A DNA stretch of 64,000 bases from Sandarakinorhabdus glacialis (GTDB taxonomy: Bacteria > Pseudomonadota > Alphaproteobacteria > Sphingomonadales > Sphingomonadaceae), in contig NZ_BMJM01000001.1 of assembly GCF_014643455.1 (NCBI RefSeq), forward strand, positions 300,123 through 364,122, written 5' to 3'. How positions within the stretch are numbered: position 1 is the stretch's first letter; every line of letters begins with the position of its first letter. Below the pieces are notes generated by a model. It had not been told where the DNA came from. It saw only the letters and a program-made list of their open reading frames with translations, and made no database searches. The position numbers and the translations under genes were made by a program. Shown piece by piece: positions 53,163 through 64,000 of the stretch.

Positions 53163-54302
53163 TTATTCCTCCATCATCTCACCAACCGTGCCCAACGCAT
53201 CCGCAAACTCTTCCTTGAACTCCTGCACAACCTGCCGAGCCGACTTCACCCCCTCGACCAGCCCAACGCCCTGGCCGACGAAGTACGTCACCAACGGCCG
53301 CGCTGCCGCATTCCCCCCTTCCGCCGACTTTTCGATCCGCCGGATAGCCGGCTCGCTGATGAGCGACATCAACGGCATCGGCAACGCCTCGGGCGCCCCC
53401 GGCGCATTCCACGCCTCGGTCCACCCCGACTTCAGCTGCCGCGAATATTTGCCCGTCCGCGTCTTTGCCCGCACGGTGTCACGCGACCGCGCCTCGACCA
53501 TCTTCTCTCGGAAAACCTGCGATGTTTCGGACTCGTTCGTCGCCAGCCAGACCGACCCGGTCCACGCCCCCGCCGCGCCCATCGCCATGCATGCCATCAT
53601 CTGGCTGCCGGTCATGATGCCGCCCGCCGCCAGCACCGGAATATCGCGGCCCTTCAAGGCGCGCACCACCTCGGGGATCAGCACCAGCGTCGAAACCTCG
53701 CCGCAATGCCCGCCCGCCTCGCCGCCCTGCGCGACGATCACGTCGCAACCGGCATCGGCCAGCCGCACCGCATGTTCCTTCGCTCCGGCCAGCGCGCCAA
53801 CCGGCACGCCGTATTTGCGCCCCATCGCGATCATCTCTGGCGGCGGCTTGCCGAGCGCGTTGACGATCAGCTTGATCGGATGCCGGAACGACACTTCGAG
53901 CAGCTTCATCGCTTCCTCGGGCCAGAACGGCGGCGGCGCATCCGATGGCGGCCGGTCGGCGACGTTGCTGTCGCCCGGATCGATGCCGTGCTCGGTCAGC
54001 AGCTTGTCGACGAACGCCTTGTATTCCGGCCCGATGCGTTCCTTGAGCTTGCGCGATGTCAGCCCGCTCTCGTTGGCGACCCCCAGGTGCTCGGGGATCA
54101 GCACATCGACGCCGTACGGCTTGCCGTCGACATGCGCGTCGATCCACTGAAGTTCGACTTCGAGCTGTTCTGGATTGAACGCCGTTGCACCCAGTACGCC
54201 GAACCCGCCGGCGCGGCTGACGGCTGCCACCACGTCACGGCAATGGCTGAAGGCAAACAGCGGAAACTCGATACCGAGCATGTCGCAAATCTTGGATTTC
54301 AT
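53163..54302 (-). CDS. nitronate monooxygenase-like FMN-dependent enzyme
   Basis: A 379-residue TIM-barrel flavoprotein of the NMO/FabK group. FMN-phosphate contacts are in CDVIVAQGGEAGGHCGEVS and VLAAGGIMTGSQM; the N-terminus MKSKICDMLGIEFPLFAF is typical. Members oxidise alkyl nitronates or reduce enoyl thioesters; in catabolic clusters of sphingomonads and actinobacteria such genes often accompany steroid/terpenoid operons. The catalytic His of true nitronate monooxygenases is not obvious, so the substrate is left open. It is 19 bases downstream of an SDR on the same strand. Confidence 0.85.
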   Translation of the reverse strand: MKSKICDMLGIEFPLFAFSHCRDVVAAVSRAGGFGVLGATAFNPEQLEVELQWIDAHVDGKPYGVDVLIPEHLGVANESGLTSRKLKERIGPEYKAFVDKLLTEHGIDPGDSNVADRPPSDAPPPFWPEEAMKLLEVSFRHPIKLIVNALGKPPPEMIAMGRKYGVPVGALAGAKEHAVRLADAGCDVIVAQGGEAGGHCGEVSTLVLIPEVVRALKGRDIPVLAAGGIMTGSQMMACMAMGAAGAWTGSVWLATNESETSQVFREKMVEARSRDTVRAKTRTGKYSRQLKSGWTEAWNAPGAPEALPMPLMSLISEPAIRRIEKSAEGGNAAARPLVTYFVGQGVGLVEGVKSARQVVQEFKEEFADALGTVGEMMEE

Positions 54303-54321
54303 CTTTCATCTCCCCAAAAAT

Positions 54322-55086
54322 CTAGGCGTTTCGCGCCATCAGACCACCGTCGACCGGAATCGTCGCGCCGGTAATATAGCTTGCCGCCGGCAGGCACAGG
54401 CTCAGCGTCATGTGTGCGACCTCCTCCGGCCGGCCATAGCGCCGCAGCGCCGTGCGCCGCCGGGCATAAACCTCCTTGTCGGCATCGGGCACCCCCGCCG
54501 TCATCCCCGTCGTGATCGGCCCCGGGCAGATGCAGTTCACCGTGATCCCCTCGGGCCCAAGCTCGACCGCAAGCGCCCGCGTCAGCCCGGTAACTCCCGC
54601 CTTCGCCGCTGCATAAGGACTGTCGCGGCTGGTCGCCCCCAGCGCCTCGGTTGACGCGATGTTGACGATCCGCGGCGCCGCCGACTTGCGCAGATAAGGC
54701 AACACCGCCCGCACGAGCCGCTGCTGCGCCGTCAAGAGGATAGCGAACGACCGCACCCACACGTCCTCATATTCGTCGGAATCGATCGGCGCGAACCCCG
54801 AAACGCCCGCATTGTTGACCAGGATATCGATACCGCCGAAGCGCGCCGCCACTTCGCCCACAACAGTCTTGATCGCCGCCGCATCGGCAATATCGAGCGT
54901 CCACGCCGCCGCCGAAAACCCGCGCCCGGTCATCTCCTCGGCCAACCCCCGCACGCTATCGCCCGATATATCGATGCAAGCGACATGCGCCCCCTCGGCA
55001 GCAAACACCTCCGCCGTCGCGCGCCCCATGCCCGACGCCGCGCCGGTAACAAGGACGACGGAATTGGCGACCGATCGGCTATTCAT
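54322..55086 (-). CDS. SDR family NAD(P)-dependent oxidoreductase
   Basis: A 254-residue short-chain dehydrogenase. Cofactor motif TGAASGMG is near residue 14, NNAG near 89, catalytic Tyr/Lys in YAAAKAG near 154, and C-terminal [19 protein letters not shown]. The ATG at 55086 follows GAGGG. The frame stays open upstream to 55242, but that part is the translation of the palindromic repeat and was excluded. Probably co-transcribed with the flavoenzyme at 53163-54302. Confidence 0.9.
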   Translation of the reverse strand: MNSRSVANSVVLVTGAASGMGRATAEVFAAEGAHVACIDISGDSVRGLAEEMTGRGFSAAAWTLDIADAAAIKTVVGEVAARFGGIDILVNNAGVSGFAPIDSDEYEDVWVRSFAILLTAQQRLVRAVLPYLRKSAAPRIVNIASTEALGATSRDSPYAAAKAGVTGLTRALAVELGPEGITVNCICPGPITTGMTAGVPDADKEVYARRRTALRRYGRPEEVAHMTLSLCLPAASYITGATIPVDGGLMARNA

Positions 55087-55173
55087 GGCGGCGTCCCTCG
55101 CAGATTGCCGACCCGTCTTCGGCCAATTCGCCAGCCCGCGCCCCTCCCAAAAAGACGCGCAAAATTTCTCACC

Positions 55174-55255
55174 TGTCATCCCGGGCTTGACCCGGGAGCC
55201 AGTTGCTTCTTTGCGCAGAGAAACAACTGGGTCCCGGGTCAAGCCCGGGATGACA
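55174..55255. repeat. REP-like family A inverted pair
   Basis: Two family A elements in opposite orientation: 55174-55202 (one mismatch) and 55227-55255, with a 24-bp spacer whose ends (TTG/CAA) extend the pairing. The whole can fold into a long hairpin. It lies between two genes of the same strand (GST and SDR), so it would separate their transcripts. Confidence 0.8.
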
Positions 55256-55279
55256 CCAGATGGCTAAGCGACCCCTTGA

Positions 55280-55900
55280 TCAGGCGAAAGCGTAAGGCCC
55301 GCCCTTGACCAACGCCGCTGCGTAAGCGGGGCGCGCGTGGATCCGTGCCAGCCATGCCATCAGGTGCGGCCGCCGTGCATCGAGCCCCCCGCGCTGGCGC
55401 GATGCCTCCAGCGGAAAACTCATCATCACATCGGCGGCGGTGAACGCATTACCGGCGAACCATTCGCGCGTCGCCAGCTCGCTTTCGAGCCAGTCCAGAT
55501 GCCCATCGAGCATCTTCTGCACCGTCGGCCGCGCCGGTCTTCCCAGCCAGCCGAGCCGGCCAAGCACCAGGATCGCCAGCAGCGGGGGCATCATCGAGCC
55601 TTCGGCATAATGGATGAAATGCCGGTACTGCAGCGCTGCTGCGGGATCCGCCGGCGCTCCCAAGCGGCCGGCTTTCGAGACCAGATACTCGGCGATCGCC
55701 CCGGTTTCGGCCACCACCACCCCATCGTCGTCGATCACCGGCGCCTTGCCGAGGGGATGCACCGCTTTCAGTTCGGGCGGCGCCAGCATCGTCTTCCTGT
55801 CGCGCTCGTATCGCTTGACCGCATACGGCAGGCCAAGCTCCTCCAGTAGCCACAGGATGCGCTGTGAACGCGAATTTTCGAGATGATGGACGGTGATCAT
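55280..55900 (-). CDS. glutathione S-transferase family protein
   Basis: A 206-residue GST. N-terminal thioredoxin-fold domain (VHHLENSRSQRILWLLEELG with catalytic Ser/Arg; HPLGKAPVIDDDG with the cis-Pro; ETGAIAEYL contacting glutathione) and an all-helical C-terminal domain (FTAADVMMSFPLEA). It resembles the YfcG/Nu-like bacterial class. It conjugates glutathione to electrophiles or reduces disulfides in the cytoplasm. Stands alone between a repeat pair and the PhoD gene. Confidence 0.92.
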   Translation of the reverse strand: MITVHHLENSRSQRILWLLEELGLPYAVKRYERDRKTMLAPPELKAVHPLGKAPVIDDDGVVVAETGAIAEYLVSKAGRLGAPADPAAALQYRHFIHYAEGSMMPPLLAILVLGRLGWLGRPARPTVQKMLDGHLDWLESELATREWFAGNAFTAADVMMSFPLEASRQRGGLDARRPHLMAWLARIHARPAYAAALVKGGPYAFA

Positions 55901-55930
55901 GGTTCACCTTATACGCCCCGGCGCGCAATC

Positions 55931-57582
55931 CTAGAGATACAGCCCGAAATCCACCCCCAGCGCGTAGGACGCGCCCTTGTGGGCGATCGCAGTCTGGATC
56001 TCGGCGCCGCGCCCGGTGGGGATGACTTCGACCACGGCGAAGTTGAAGTTGGTGACCACCTCCTTCAGCACCGACCGGATGCCGTCGGCGACCTCGAAAT
56101 CCCGGCTCAACAGCACGTCGACTGTCGGCGGGGCGCCGTGGATGGTGTTGATCCCCGACGCCGTTATCGACAGTGCCCGGTACGGCGGATCCTCACAGCT
56201 GACATCGAAGCGCGCGCCGAGGTGGATGTCGCCCGAGACGAAGACCAGCCCGCGCGGCGCCCCCGGCGTGCGGTTGCTCAGCCGCGCCTTGCCTGCCGCA
56301 CGCAGCAGACGCGCCTGTTCGGGCCGCGAGAATTTGTGCGACCATTGATCCCGCGCCTCGTCGATATTGCCGATCTTGAAATTGCCCAGGTTGAGCTGGT
56401 TGCCGGTGATCGCGCTCGACAGCCGCGACAGATGGACATTGGCCACAGCCAGCGGAAACTGCTTGCCGCCGCCTGAATCCGGCTCGAGCGCATTCTTCTC
56501 GTCGCCGCGCCGGAACGCCTCGATGTCGTCGGTGCGGTCGCCCATCAGCTTCATCGTCGCGCCTTCGGGATCGATCGAGGCCAGCGGCGTCGCAGTCACC
56601 ACGGCCAATGCCTCGACCTCGGGCGCGAGGTTGGCGAAGACCTGTTCGATGAACTGCCACTGCACCGGCCCCAGGATGGGCAGTTCGGCGCGGAAGACGT
56701 CGCGCTCGCCGCGGCTGTCGAGCATCAGCACCACCAGCCGCCCGCACCGGAACACCAATGGCATCGCCGAACGCGTGCCTGGGGGCGGGGGCGCATCGAC
56801 ATAGTTGGGGGCAGGCAGCGACGGATCCGCCGGGTCGCTGGCGCGCGGGTTATGACACGCCTGGAAATGCCAATAGGCGTCGCGGCAATCCTCGAAATAC
56901 GCCCGGCAGATCTCGAAGATGGCTTCGCCGCGGGTGTGGCGCCGACCATCGTCGGACTATCCGATGCCGACGACCCCCAGCCGTCGCGGATGTCGTGGTC
57001 GTCATTGACCATATAGACGGGGATGTTGGCGAGCACGTCGCGGGTTTCGGGCAGGCTCCAGTGCAGCCGGTATTTTTCGGCGATCGCGGCGCGGCGTTTT
57101 TCGCGGCTCAGCTTGCGCTTTTCAGCGCTGAACAGGTCGATTCCGCCCTCGTCGAGATACAGCTGGTCGCCGCACATCAACAGGAATCGCGGCTTGGTAT
57201 CGGCGATGTATTTGGCCAAGGCCGGCCAAGCGCCCTTGACGGATTTGACGTTGCACGAGATGGCGACGAAGTTGAACGCGCCCTGCGATCCGGGGTCGGG
57301 CATGGTGCGGAAAGTGCCGCGCCCGTCCGCCACCGCCTTGCCCCGGCGCAGCACCGTATACCGATATTGCCAATCGGCGCGCAGGCCATCGGCGATAGCG
57401 ATCGCGGTCCGGAACTCGAGCGGACCCGGCGCCTCGGTGGAGACGAACGCGAACTGCCCGGCACCCTGGACCCGCAGCGTATAGTCGGCGGGATCGCCCG
57501 CCACCTCTATCCACACCCGGCTCGACCGGAAATCGGTGTGGCCGACGACGGGGCCGAGCACGAGCCGGTTCGGCCCGGCCAT
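55931..57582 (-). pseudogene. PhoD-like metallophosphatase (frameshifted)
   Basis: An alkaline phosphatase D-type metallophosphoesterase of about 550 codons. An N-terminal Fn3-like domain (LVLGPVVGHTDFRSSRVWIEV) and metal motifs CGDQLYLDEG and NDDHDIRDGWG lie in the first frame; VFVSGDIHLGARFDV lies in the second. The frame changes between about 56936 and 56950 (minus strand): SPTMVGATPAA is out of register, while RHTRGEAIFEICRAYFEDCRDAY reads on one frame away. A 1-nt deletion fits. No signal peptide or Tat leader, unusual for PhoD, so a cytoplasmic enzyme. Its ATG overlaps the stop of the 613-residue protein gene, so the pair is translationally coupled. Confidence 0.82.
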
Positions 57583-59423
57583 CAGCCGATATCCGCCGCG
57601 CCCAGCAATTTCTCGCCGATTACCCGCTCGATCTCGGCGGCCTCCTTGCTGCCGATCGGCACGAACACCGGCTCCACCGGCGCGGCGCCGCTGGGGTCGC
57701 GCGGTCGTGCGGCGAGCTGGGCATTATAGCGTTCGAGCACCGGCGCCGCCTTTAAGGCCTGCGCCAGGCTGGCAAGGTTGGTGACGCGCGCCTGCTTGAG
57801 CCGGCCCTGCAACTCGCCGCTCAGCCCGAATGCAGCTGCGGCCGCGGACACATCGAGGTTGCGCGGATCGCCCGCCGGCAGTTTTGCCCAGCGATCGAGC
57901 AGCAGTCCGACCAGCCGCGGATCGTTGAACTTGCCTGGCTTGGGAGCCTCCTTTTCCGGCGGATTGTCGAGCAGCACCGCCAGCTTGCGCTCGAGCGCGT
58001 TCGACCGCACCACCGACGCCAGCGCGCGTGACTTGGTCGTGCTTCGCGCCGACGACGCGACGACGTCGGTCGCCAATATGCCGAGATCGCGCGGCCCGAT
58101 CCGGATCGGGCGCAGCGGCGCGACCGTCGCTGCGCTTTGCGTCACCGTAAGCGTATTGCCGGCCGCAAAGGCAAAACACGTATCGAGCTGGCGCGTCTCC
58201 CCGACGAGCACGCCGCGCTCCAGGGGCGAACGCTGGACATCGCGCTCATAATCGGACCGCTGCGTCTCCAGCCACAGTTCCTTGAAAGTCTTGTAGTTGA
58301 CGCTCTTGCGGCTTACCTGCGCCAGCGCCGCGGTCGATATGATGTCGGCGATCATCATGCCGGCCGGCACGATTACCCAGGTCTCGACCACCGGCCGCGG
58401 AAAGCTCTGCGGCGGCAGCGTACCTGTCACGTCGACATCGAGCTCCTCGGCCGGGGTGCCGACCGGGATGGTCCGGTCGATGTAGTCGAGCACTCGCCAC
58501 AGTGCCGGCCCAACATTGAATGGCTGGTTGAAATCGGGCTCGGCCGGCGGATCGTCGAGCAGGCAGACCCGCCGCAGCCGCGCCGTGACGCAGAAATCCT
58601 CGCCCTTGGGCACCACCACGATCATGGTGAATTCTTGGCAGCCCTCGATGCCGCTCGACCGCCGCTGCAGCAATTGCCCGAACCACAGGCTGGGGTCCGA
58701 CGAGTCGATCGAAAGCTGCTGCAACGGCCGCGGCGACAGCGAAAATCGCAGATACGGCGTGCCGACATATCTGGTGTTGAGCAAGGTCAGGACGTTCTCG
58801 ACGCTGGTCGTGTGGCTGACCAGTTCGCGGCGTTCCTGCGAGGCGTCGCGGTTGGTGACGTCCGATACCTGGGTCACGTCGCGGCTGCCGGCGACGCTCG
58901 TGGTCGTCGTCGAGGCTGACACCCCGATGCCGAACAGGCTGCCACCCGCCGACGCCGAATTCGTCGTTGCGTTGCTGCGCGAGGACTCGTGCATCTGGCT
59001 GCCGCTCTTGCCGATGAACTGGCTTTCGGCCGCGCCGCTGAAATCCTCGGCGCCGATCAGGCCGGACTGCACCATCTCGCGGCGCAGCGGGGCGGCGGCA
59101 TGGAAATACGGGTGGATGGTCCCCAGCTCGCCGGTTTCGCGGCGGATCTTTATGTCGAGCTGGACATGATAACAGGGGATGCCCTCGCCGAGCACCGACG
59201 CCGCGATCGGGCCCGGTCCGGGTGGGAACTTCGCCGGCGAAATCGACGCCGCGACTTTCAGGAAAACGACGTCGTGGCCGGGAAAGGCGCCGGTCATCGC
59301 CGCATCGTCAGGGCGGAAGGTAAATAGCGAGATCGTCGTCTCGTCGGGCTCGCCGGCAACCAGCGGCTGGGTCGTCGAGGCGAGTTGCCATGGAATTTCG
59401 ATCGCTGGCAGCAAGTCGGCCAT
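57582..59423 (-). CDS. hypothetical protein, 613 residues, coupled to PhoD
   Basis: I do not recognise a family. The protein has no signal peptide and no obvious membrane helix. Residues 1-135 look globular and beta-rich; 138-215 are a Ser/Thr/Gly/Ala-rich stretch (SNATTNSASAGGSLFGIGVS; TTTTSVAGSRDVTQVSDVT) with alternating small residues. A second globular part (about 220-400) contains EFTMIVVVPKGEDFC and VVETWVIVPAGMMIADI; the C-terminal third is helical and Ala/Pro-rich. The alternating middle segment would suit a structural or pore-like beta-hairpin; that is speculation. Start ATG 59423 with upstream GGAGG-like sequence. Translationally coupled to the PhoD gene, which suggests a joint function. 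Confidence 0.75.
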   Translation of the reverse strand: MADLLPAIEIPWQLASTTQPLVAGEPDETTISLFTFRPDDAAMTGAFPGHDVVFLKVAASISPAKFPPGPGPIAASVLGEGIPCYHVQLDIKIRRETGELGTIHPYFHAAAPLRREMVQSGLIGAEDFSGAAESQFIGKSGSQMHESSRSNATTNSASAGGSLFGIGVSASTTTTSVAGSRDVTQVSDVTNRDASQERRELVSHTTSVENVLTLLNTRYVGTPYLRFSLSPRPLQQLSIDSSDPSLWFGQLLQRRSSGIEGCQEFTMIVVVPKGEDFCVTARLRRVCLLDDPPAEPDFNQPFNVGPALWRVLDYIDRTIPVGTPAEELDVDVTGTLPPQSFPRPVVETWVIVPAGMMIADIISTAALAQVSRKSVNYKTFKELWLETQRSDYERDVQRSPLERGVLVGETRQLDTCFAFAAGNTLTVTQSAATVAPLRPIRIGPRDLGILATDVVASSARSTTKSRALASVVRSNALERKLAVLLDNPPEKEAPKPGKFNDPRLVGLLLDRWAKLPAGDPRNLDVSAAAAAFGLSGELQGRLKQARVTNLASLAQALKAAPVLERYNAQLAARPRDPSGAAPVEPVFVPIGSKEAAEIERVIGEKLLGAADIG

Positions 59424-59537
59424 GATCTTCCCTCCGAACGGTAAGGGTTGGAGGATAACATGTCGGGGACGGCGTTCGATAGCGCCGACGATGGACCATC
59501 CACGGCTCTTATGGGCGATTGCATCTCGCGGGATTGA

Positions 59538-61865
<2,328 letters not shown>

Positions 61866-61883
61866 AGGCAGCCGCCGGAAAGG

Positions 61884-61924
61884 GCCGCGCCGGAGGACAG
61901 CCATCAGAGCTGCCCCGGCGCGGC
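61884..61924. terminator. strong GC hairpin after katG
   Basis: GCCGCGCCGG (61884-61893) and its exact complement CCGGCGCGGC (61915-61924) enclose a 21-nt loop that can pair internally (CAGC/GCTG). It starts 18 bases after the katG stop and ends eight bases before the ribosome-binding site of the next small gene. No T-run follows; it could be a katG transcript-stabilising stem or a leader structure of the small gene. Confidence 0.55.
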
Positions 61925-61945
61925 ATCACCTTGGGGAGAACCGTG

Positions 61946-62233
61946 ATGCATCGCCAGCAGGTCGATGACCTCGATCCACGCCATGACTATTGGGTGCCCG
62001 CCGTTGTCGCGCCGCGCCGCGACTGGGCGGGTATGCCGGGCTGCCGGCGAGGCGCCCGCTACCTTGTCGACCAGCACACGCTCCACGCCAGCCGCGACGC
62101 CTTCAACCCGTTCGACAGCCAGCTGAACTGCCTGCAATGGATCATGCTCCACCGCGCCCGGCTCAACCAGGCGCTCCCCGGCGCCAACGTCCGTGCCGTC
62201 CGCCTCGATCGCTGGCTGCTCGGCCTCGAATAA
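61946..62233 (+). CDS. hypothetical protein, 95 residues
   Basis: No family recognised. The ATG at 61946 follows GGGGAGA by seven bases, better than most starts in the window. The product is basic and Arg/His/Trp-rich (DPRHDYWVPAVVAPRRDWAG) with two Cys (MPGC; LNCLQW) and a hydrophobic-helical C-terminal half ending RLDRWLLGLE. A codon bias similar to katG supports it being real, but an open frame also exists on the opposite strand. Possibly a katG-linked small protein; function unknown. Confidence 0.55.
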   Translation: MHRQQVDDLDPRHDYWVPAVVAPRRDWAGMPGCRRGARYLVDQHTLHASRDAFNPFDSQLNCLQWIMLHRARLNQALPGANVRAVRLDRWLLGLE

Positions 62234-62356
62234 CACCCACTGATCCGTAACGCATTCGTGCTATCTCCCGGTGTTCGTTGACACCCCATGCCAATGCGAT
62301 AGTGGCGGTAGCGTAACGAAACCGACCGTGCCAACGGCTTGTGTTGGGGAACAGGC

Positions 62357-63936
62357 ATGGGCGTCACCAGGCGGGATACATCAAGGCGTCGGGTTATGCA
62401 GCCGCAGGCGCCGTCGTAACCTCAAGCCTGCCGGCGAGCGCCGCAACCCAGCCTTTCGACATCGACCGCAGCTTCGTCCGCTTCATGAACGATATCGGCG
62501 GCACCCCGTCCGATGCCGGCGGCAAGGTGACTTTCACCGGCCAGGATCCGATCATCCGCAGCCATTTCCGCGTCGGCGCTGCGATGGCGATGCCGGCGAT
62601 GGGGGCCGCGCTCGGGGCTGCTGCGATCTGGCGCGCCCGCACCGGCCAGGGCCAGGATCTGAAGGTCGATCTTCGCGAGTCGATCTACAACGTCAACCCG
62701 CTGATCAGCGGCCTCAAGCTGATGATGCAGGCGCAGGGAATGTCGCCCGCCGGCGACGACGTCCCCGCGATTTCATCAAGCCGACCGTCAACGGCCTGCT
62801 CCCGCAAGCTCCCGTCGGCCTCGGCAACCCCGTCTCGTTCATTCCGTTCGAAACCCGCGACGGGCGCTATTTCAACCTGACCGGCATCTATCCACACCTG
62901 ATGGACCGCGCCTTGGGCGTGCTCAAATGCGCACCCGGCGGCGACAACATCCGCGCCGCCTTCAAGAAGGTCGACGCCGTCCAGTTCGAGGACGACCTTG
63001 CGGCGGCGGGCGGCGGGCGGCGTCGGTGTCGTCCACCGGACGCGCGCCGAATGGCTGGCGCATCCGGAGGGCAAGGCGCTCGCCGCACTGCTGCTGATCG
63101 AGATCATCAAGATCGCCGATGGCCCGCCGGTGCCGTGGTCGGCCGACCCGGCGCAACCGCTGTCGGGGCTCAAGGTGCTGTCGAACACCCATGTCATCGC
63201 CGGCACCTGCTCGTCGCGGACGCTTGCTGAATACGGCGCCGAAGTCCTCCACATCGCCCGCGACCAGTCGTTCGAGCACGAGGCGCTGGTCATCGACGTC
63301 AATGTCGGCATGCGCTCGACCTTCGTCGACCTGCGCAACGCCGAACAGAACAAGCGCCTGAAGGGCCTTGTCCCGCAGGCCGATGTGTTTGTTGAAAATT
63401 ACCGCCTCGGCACCCTCGATCGCCTCGGCTTCAGTCCCGAGGAACTTGCGGCCGGCCATAAGGGCATGGTCTATTTGTCGTGCAATGCCAACAGCACCAA
63501 GGGTCCTTGGGCCAATCGCGGCGGCTTCGACATGGAAGGCCTGTCGACCTCGGGCTTCACCATCGAGGAAGGCGCCGGCGGCCCGCCGCGCTTCCCGCCG
63601 ACGTTGGTGATGAACGATTACATCGCCGGCTATCTGGGGGCTTGCGGGGTCATCGCGGCGCTGCGCCGCCGGGCGACGGAAGGCGGCAGCTATCATGTTC
63701 TTGTCAGCCTGACTCGCGCCGCCATGTGGTACGCCACCCTCGGCAAGTTCCCCGACGTGAACTTCGACCTGTCCGGCCCGAACAACCGCCTGATCGCTCC
63801 TGAGATCCTCGTCGCCGACACGCCCTATGGGCAGGTCCGCCGCCTTGGCCCGCAGGTAAAGCTGTCGAAGGCTCCCGGCAGATGGCGGTCGCCGCTGGTT
63901 GCCGTCCGCGGCGCCGATACCGTCAACTGGGCGTAG
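62357..63936 (+). pseudogene. class III CoA-transferase (CaiB/BaiF-like), three frameshifts
   Basis: About 527 codons spread over three frames. The ATG at 62357 gives MGVTRRDT; the frame shifts near 62380 to KASGYAAAGAVV and PFDIDRSFVRFMNDIGGTPS, near 62763 (run of four C) to PRDFIKPTVNGLLPQ, and near 63001-63022 (GCG repeats) to GGVGVVHRTRAEWLAHPEG. It ends at TAG 63936. FVENYRLGTLDRLGF and YLSCNANSTKGPWANRGGFD are CaiB/BaiF motifs. Rejoined, the N-terminus reads TRRDT-KASGYAAAG, like a twin-arginine leader, odd for a CoA enzyme. Two lesions are in G/C runs, so basecalling errors are possible. Confidence 0.8.
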
Positions 63937-63937
63937 A

Positions 63938-64000
63938 ATGATGGCATTGGCGAACAGGGCGGCGTTGCTGCTTGCATTGATGGCGGCTCCTGTGTTCGCG
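63938..64000 (+). CDS. start of a secreted or lipoprotein-type protein (partial)
   Basis: The right edge cuts this gene after 21 codons. Tandem ATGs (63938, 63941) one base after the previous stop begin MMALANRAALLLALMAAPVFA, a complete Sec signal peptide with an A-x-A-like cleavage site. Nothing of the mature protein is visible. Probably co-transcribed with the CoA-transferase. Confidence 0.6.
   Translation, partial: MMALANRAALLLALMAAPVFA

Noticed and set aside
55087-55242. N-terminal extension [21 protein letters not shown] of the SDR at 54322
   Set aside because: It is the translation of the family A inverted-repeat pair, not protein-coding sequence; the SDR fold begins at the ATG 55086.
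61904-62236. Minus-strand frame of 110 codons opposite the small gene at 61946
   Set aside because: It has no ribosome-binding site and lies antisense to a frame with a strong one; kept only as a reason for lower confidence in the plus-strand gene.

Overview
The window is a high-GC, gene-dense stretch of a proteobacterial chromosome. Its flavour is sphingomonad (Alphaproteobacteria, Sphingomonadales). Grounds: many acyl-CoA catabolic genes mixed with TonB-dependent receptors, short ATGA-overlapped operons, a fused MrpA/MrpB subunit, and two families of short palindromic intergenic repeats of a kind I associate with sphingomonads. The genus cannot be fixed from the sequence alone. No phage, insertion sequence, CRISPR array or rRNA is visible. 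There is one tRNA (Arg-TCT).

Layout. (1) 1-10.5 kb is a CoA-thioester catabolic region: three acyl-CoA dehydrogenase genes, an HPP-family membrane protein with a TetR regulator, then one operon with an APH-type kinase, SDR, ACAD11-like dehydrogenase, CoA ligase, amidohydrolase and Zn-alcohol dehydrogenase. The kinase/SDR/dehydrogenase/ligase set resembles the Lva route for 4-hydroxy acids. (2) 10.6-18.6 kb holds a giant RTX/cadherin secreted protein, a LysR/aldo-keto reductase pair, a Baeyer-Villiger-type monooxygenase and a gutted enoyl-CoA hydratase. (3) 18.6-26.1 kb is a self-contained regulatory and export unit: an NtrY-like kinase and NtrC-like regulator divergent from a HlyD/ABC ATPase/FtsX-permease operon, with a clear -24/-12 promoter and an inverted-repeat array between them. 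(4) 26.1-31.2 kb has a secreted Tyr/dual-specificity phosphatase, a TonB receptor broken by an amber codon, a fused double-TetR regulator and tRNA-Arg. (5) 31.2-40.6 kb carries a three-subunit molybdenum hydroxylase facing a complete Mrp-type Na+/H+ antiporter operon. (6) 40.8-43.3 kb has a flavin amine oxidase paired with a c-type cytochrome, and an EthD-like protein. (7) 43.4-53 kb has a second TonB receptor, a TetR and a second CoA-ester operon (OYE-type reductase, SDR, DUF35 protein, thiolase, SDR, CoA ligase) that looks like a side-chain or steroid/terpenoid degradation cluster. (8) 53-64 kb has a nitronate-monooxygenase-like enzyme, SDR, GST, a PhoD phosphatase coupled to a 613-residue protein I cannot place, KatG, a small unknown gene and a class III CoA-transferase.

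Two window-scale patterns stand out. First, the plus strand is G-rich up to about 43.3 kb and C-rich afterwards, whichever way genes point; that sign of change is expected at a replication terminus. Second, disrupted genes are concentrated right of that point: NADH:flavin oxidoreductase (frameshift), thiolase (frameshift), SDR (in-frame TGA), PhoD (frameshift) and CoA-transferase (three frameshifts). To the left there are only the broken TonB receptor and the deleted enoyl-CoA hydratase. Several lesions are single-base indels in G/C runs, so sequencing error must be excluded before calling this gene decay.
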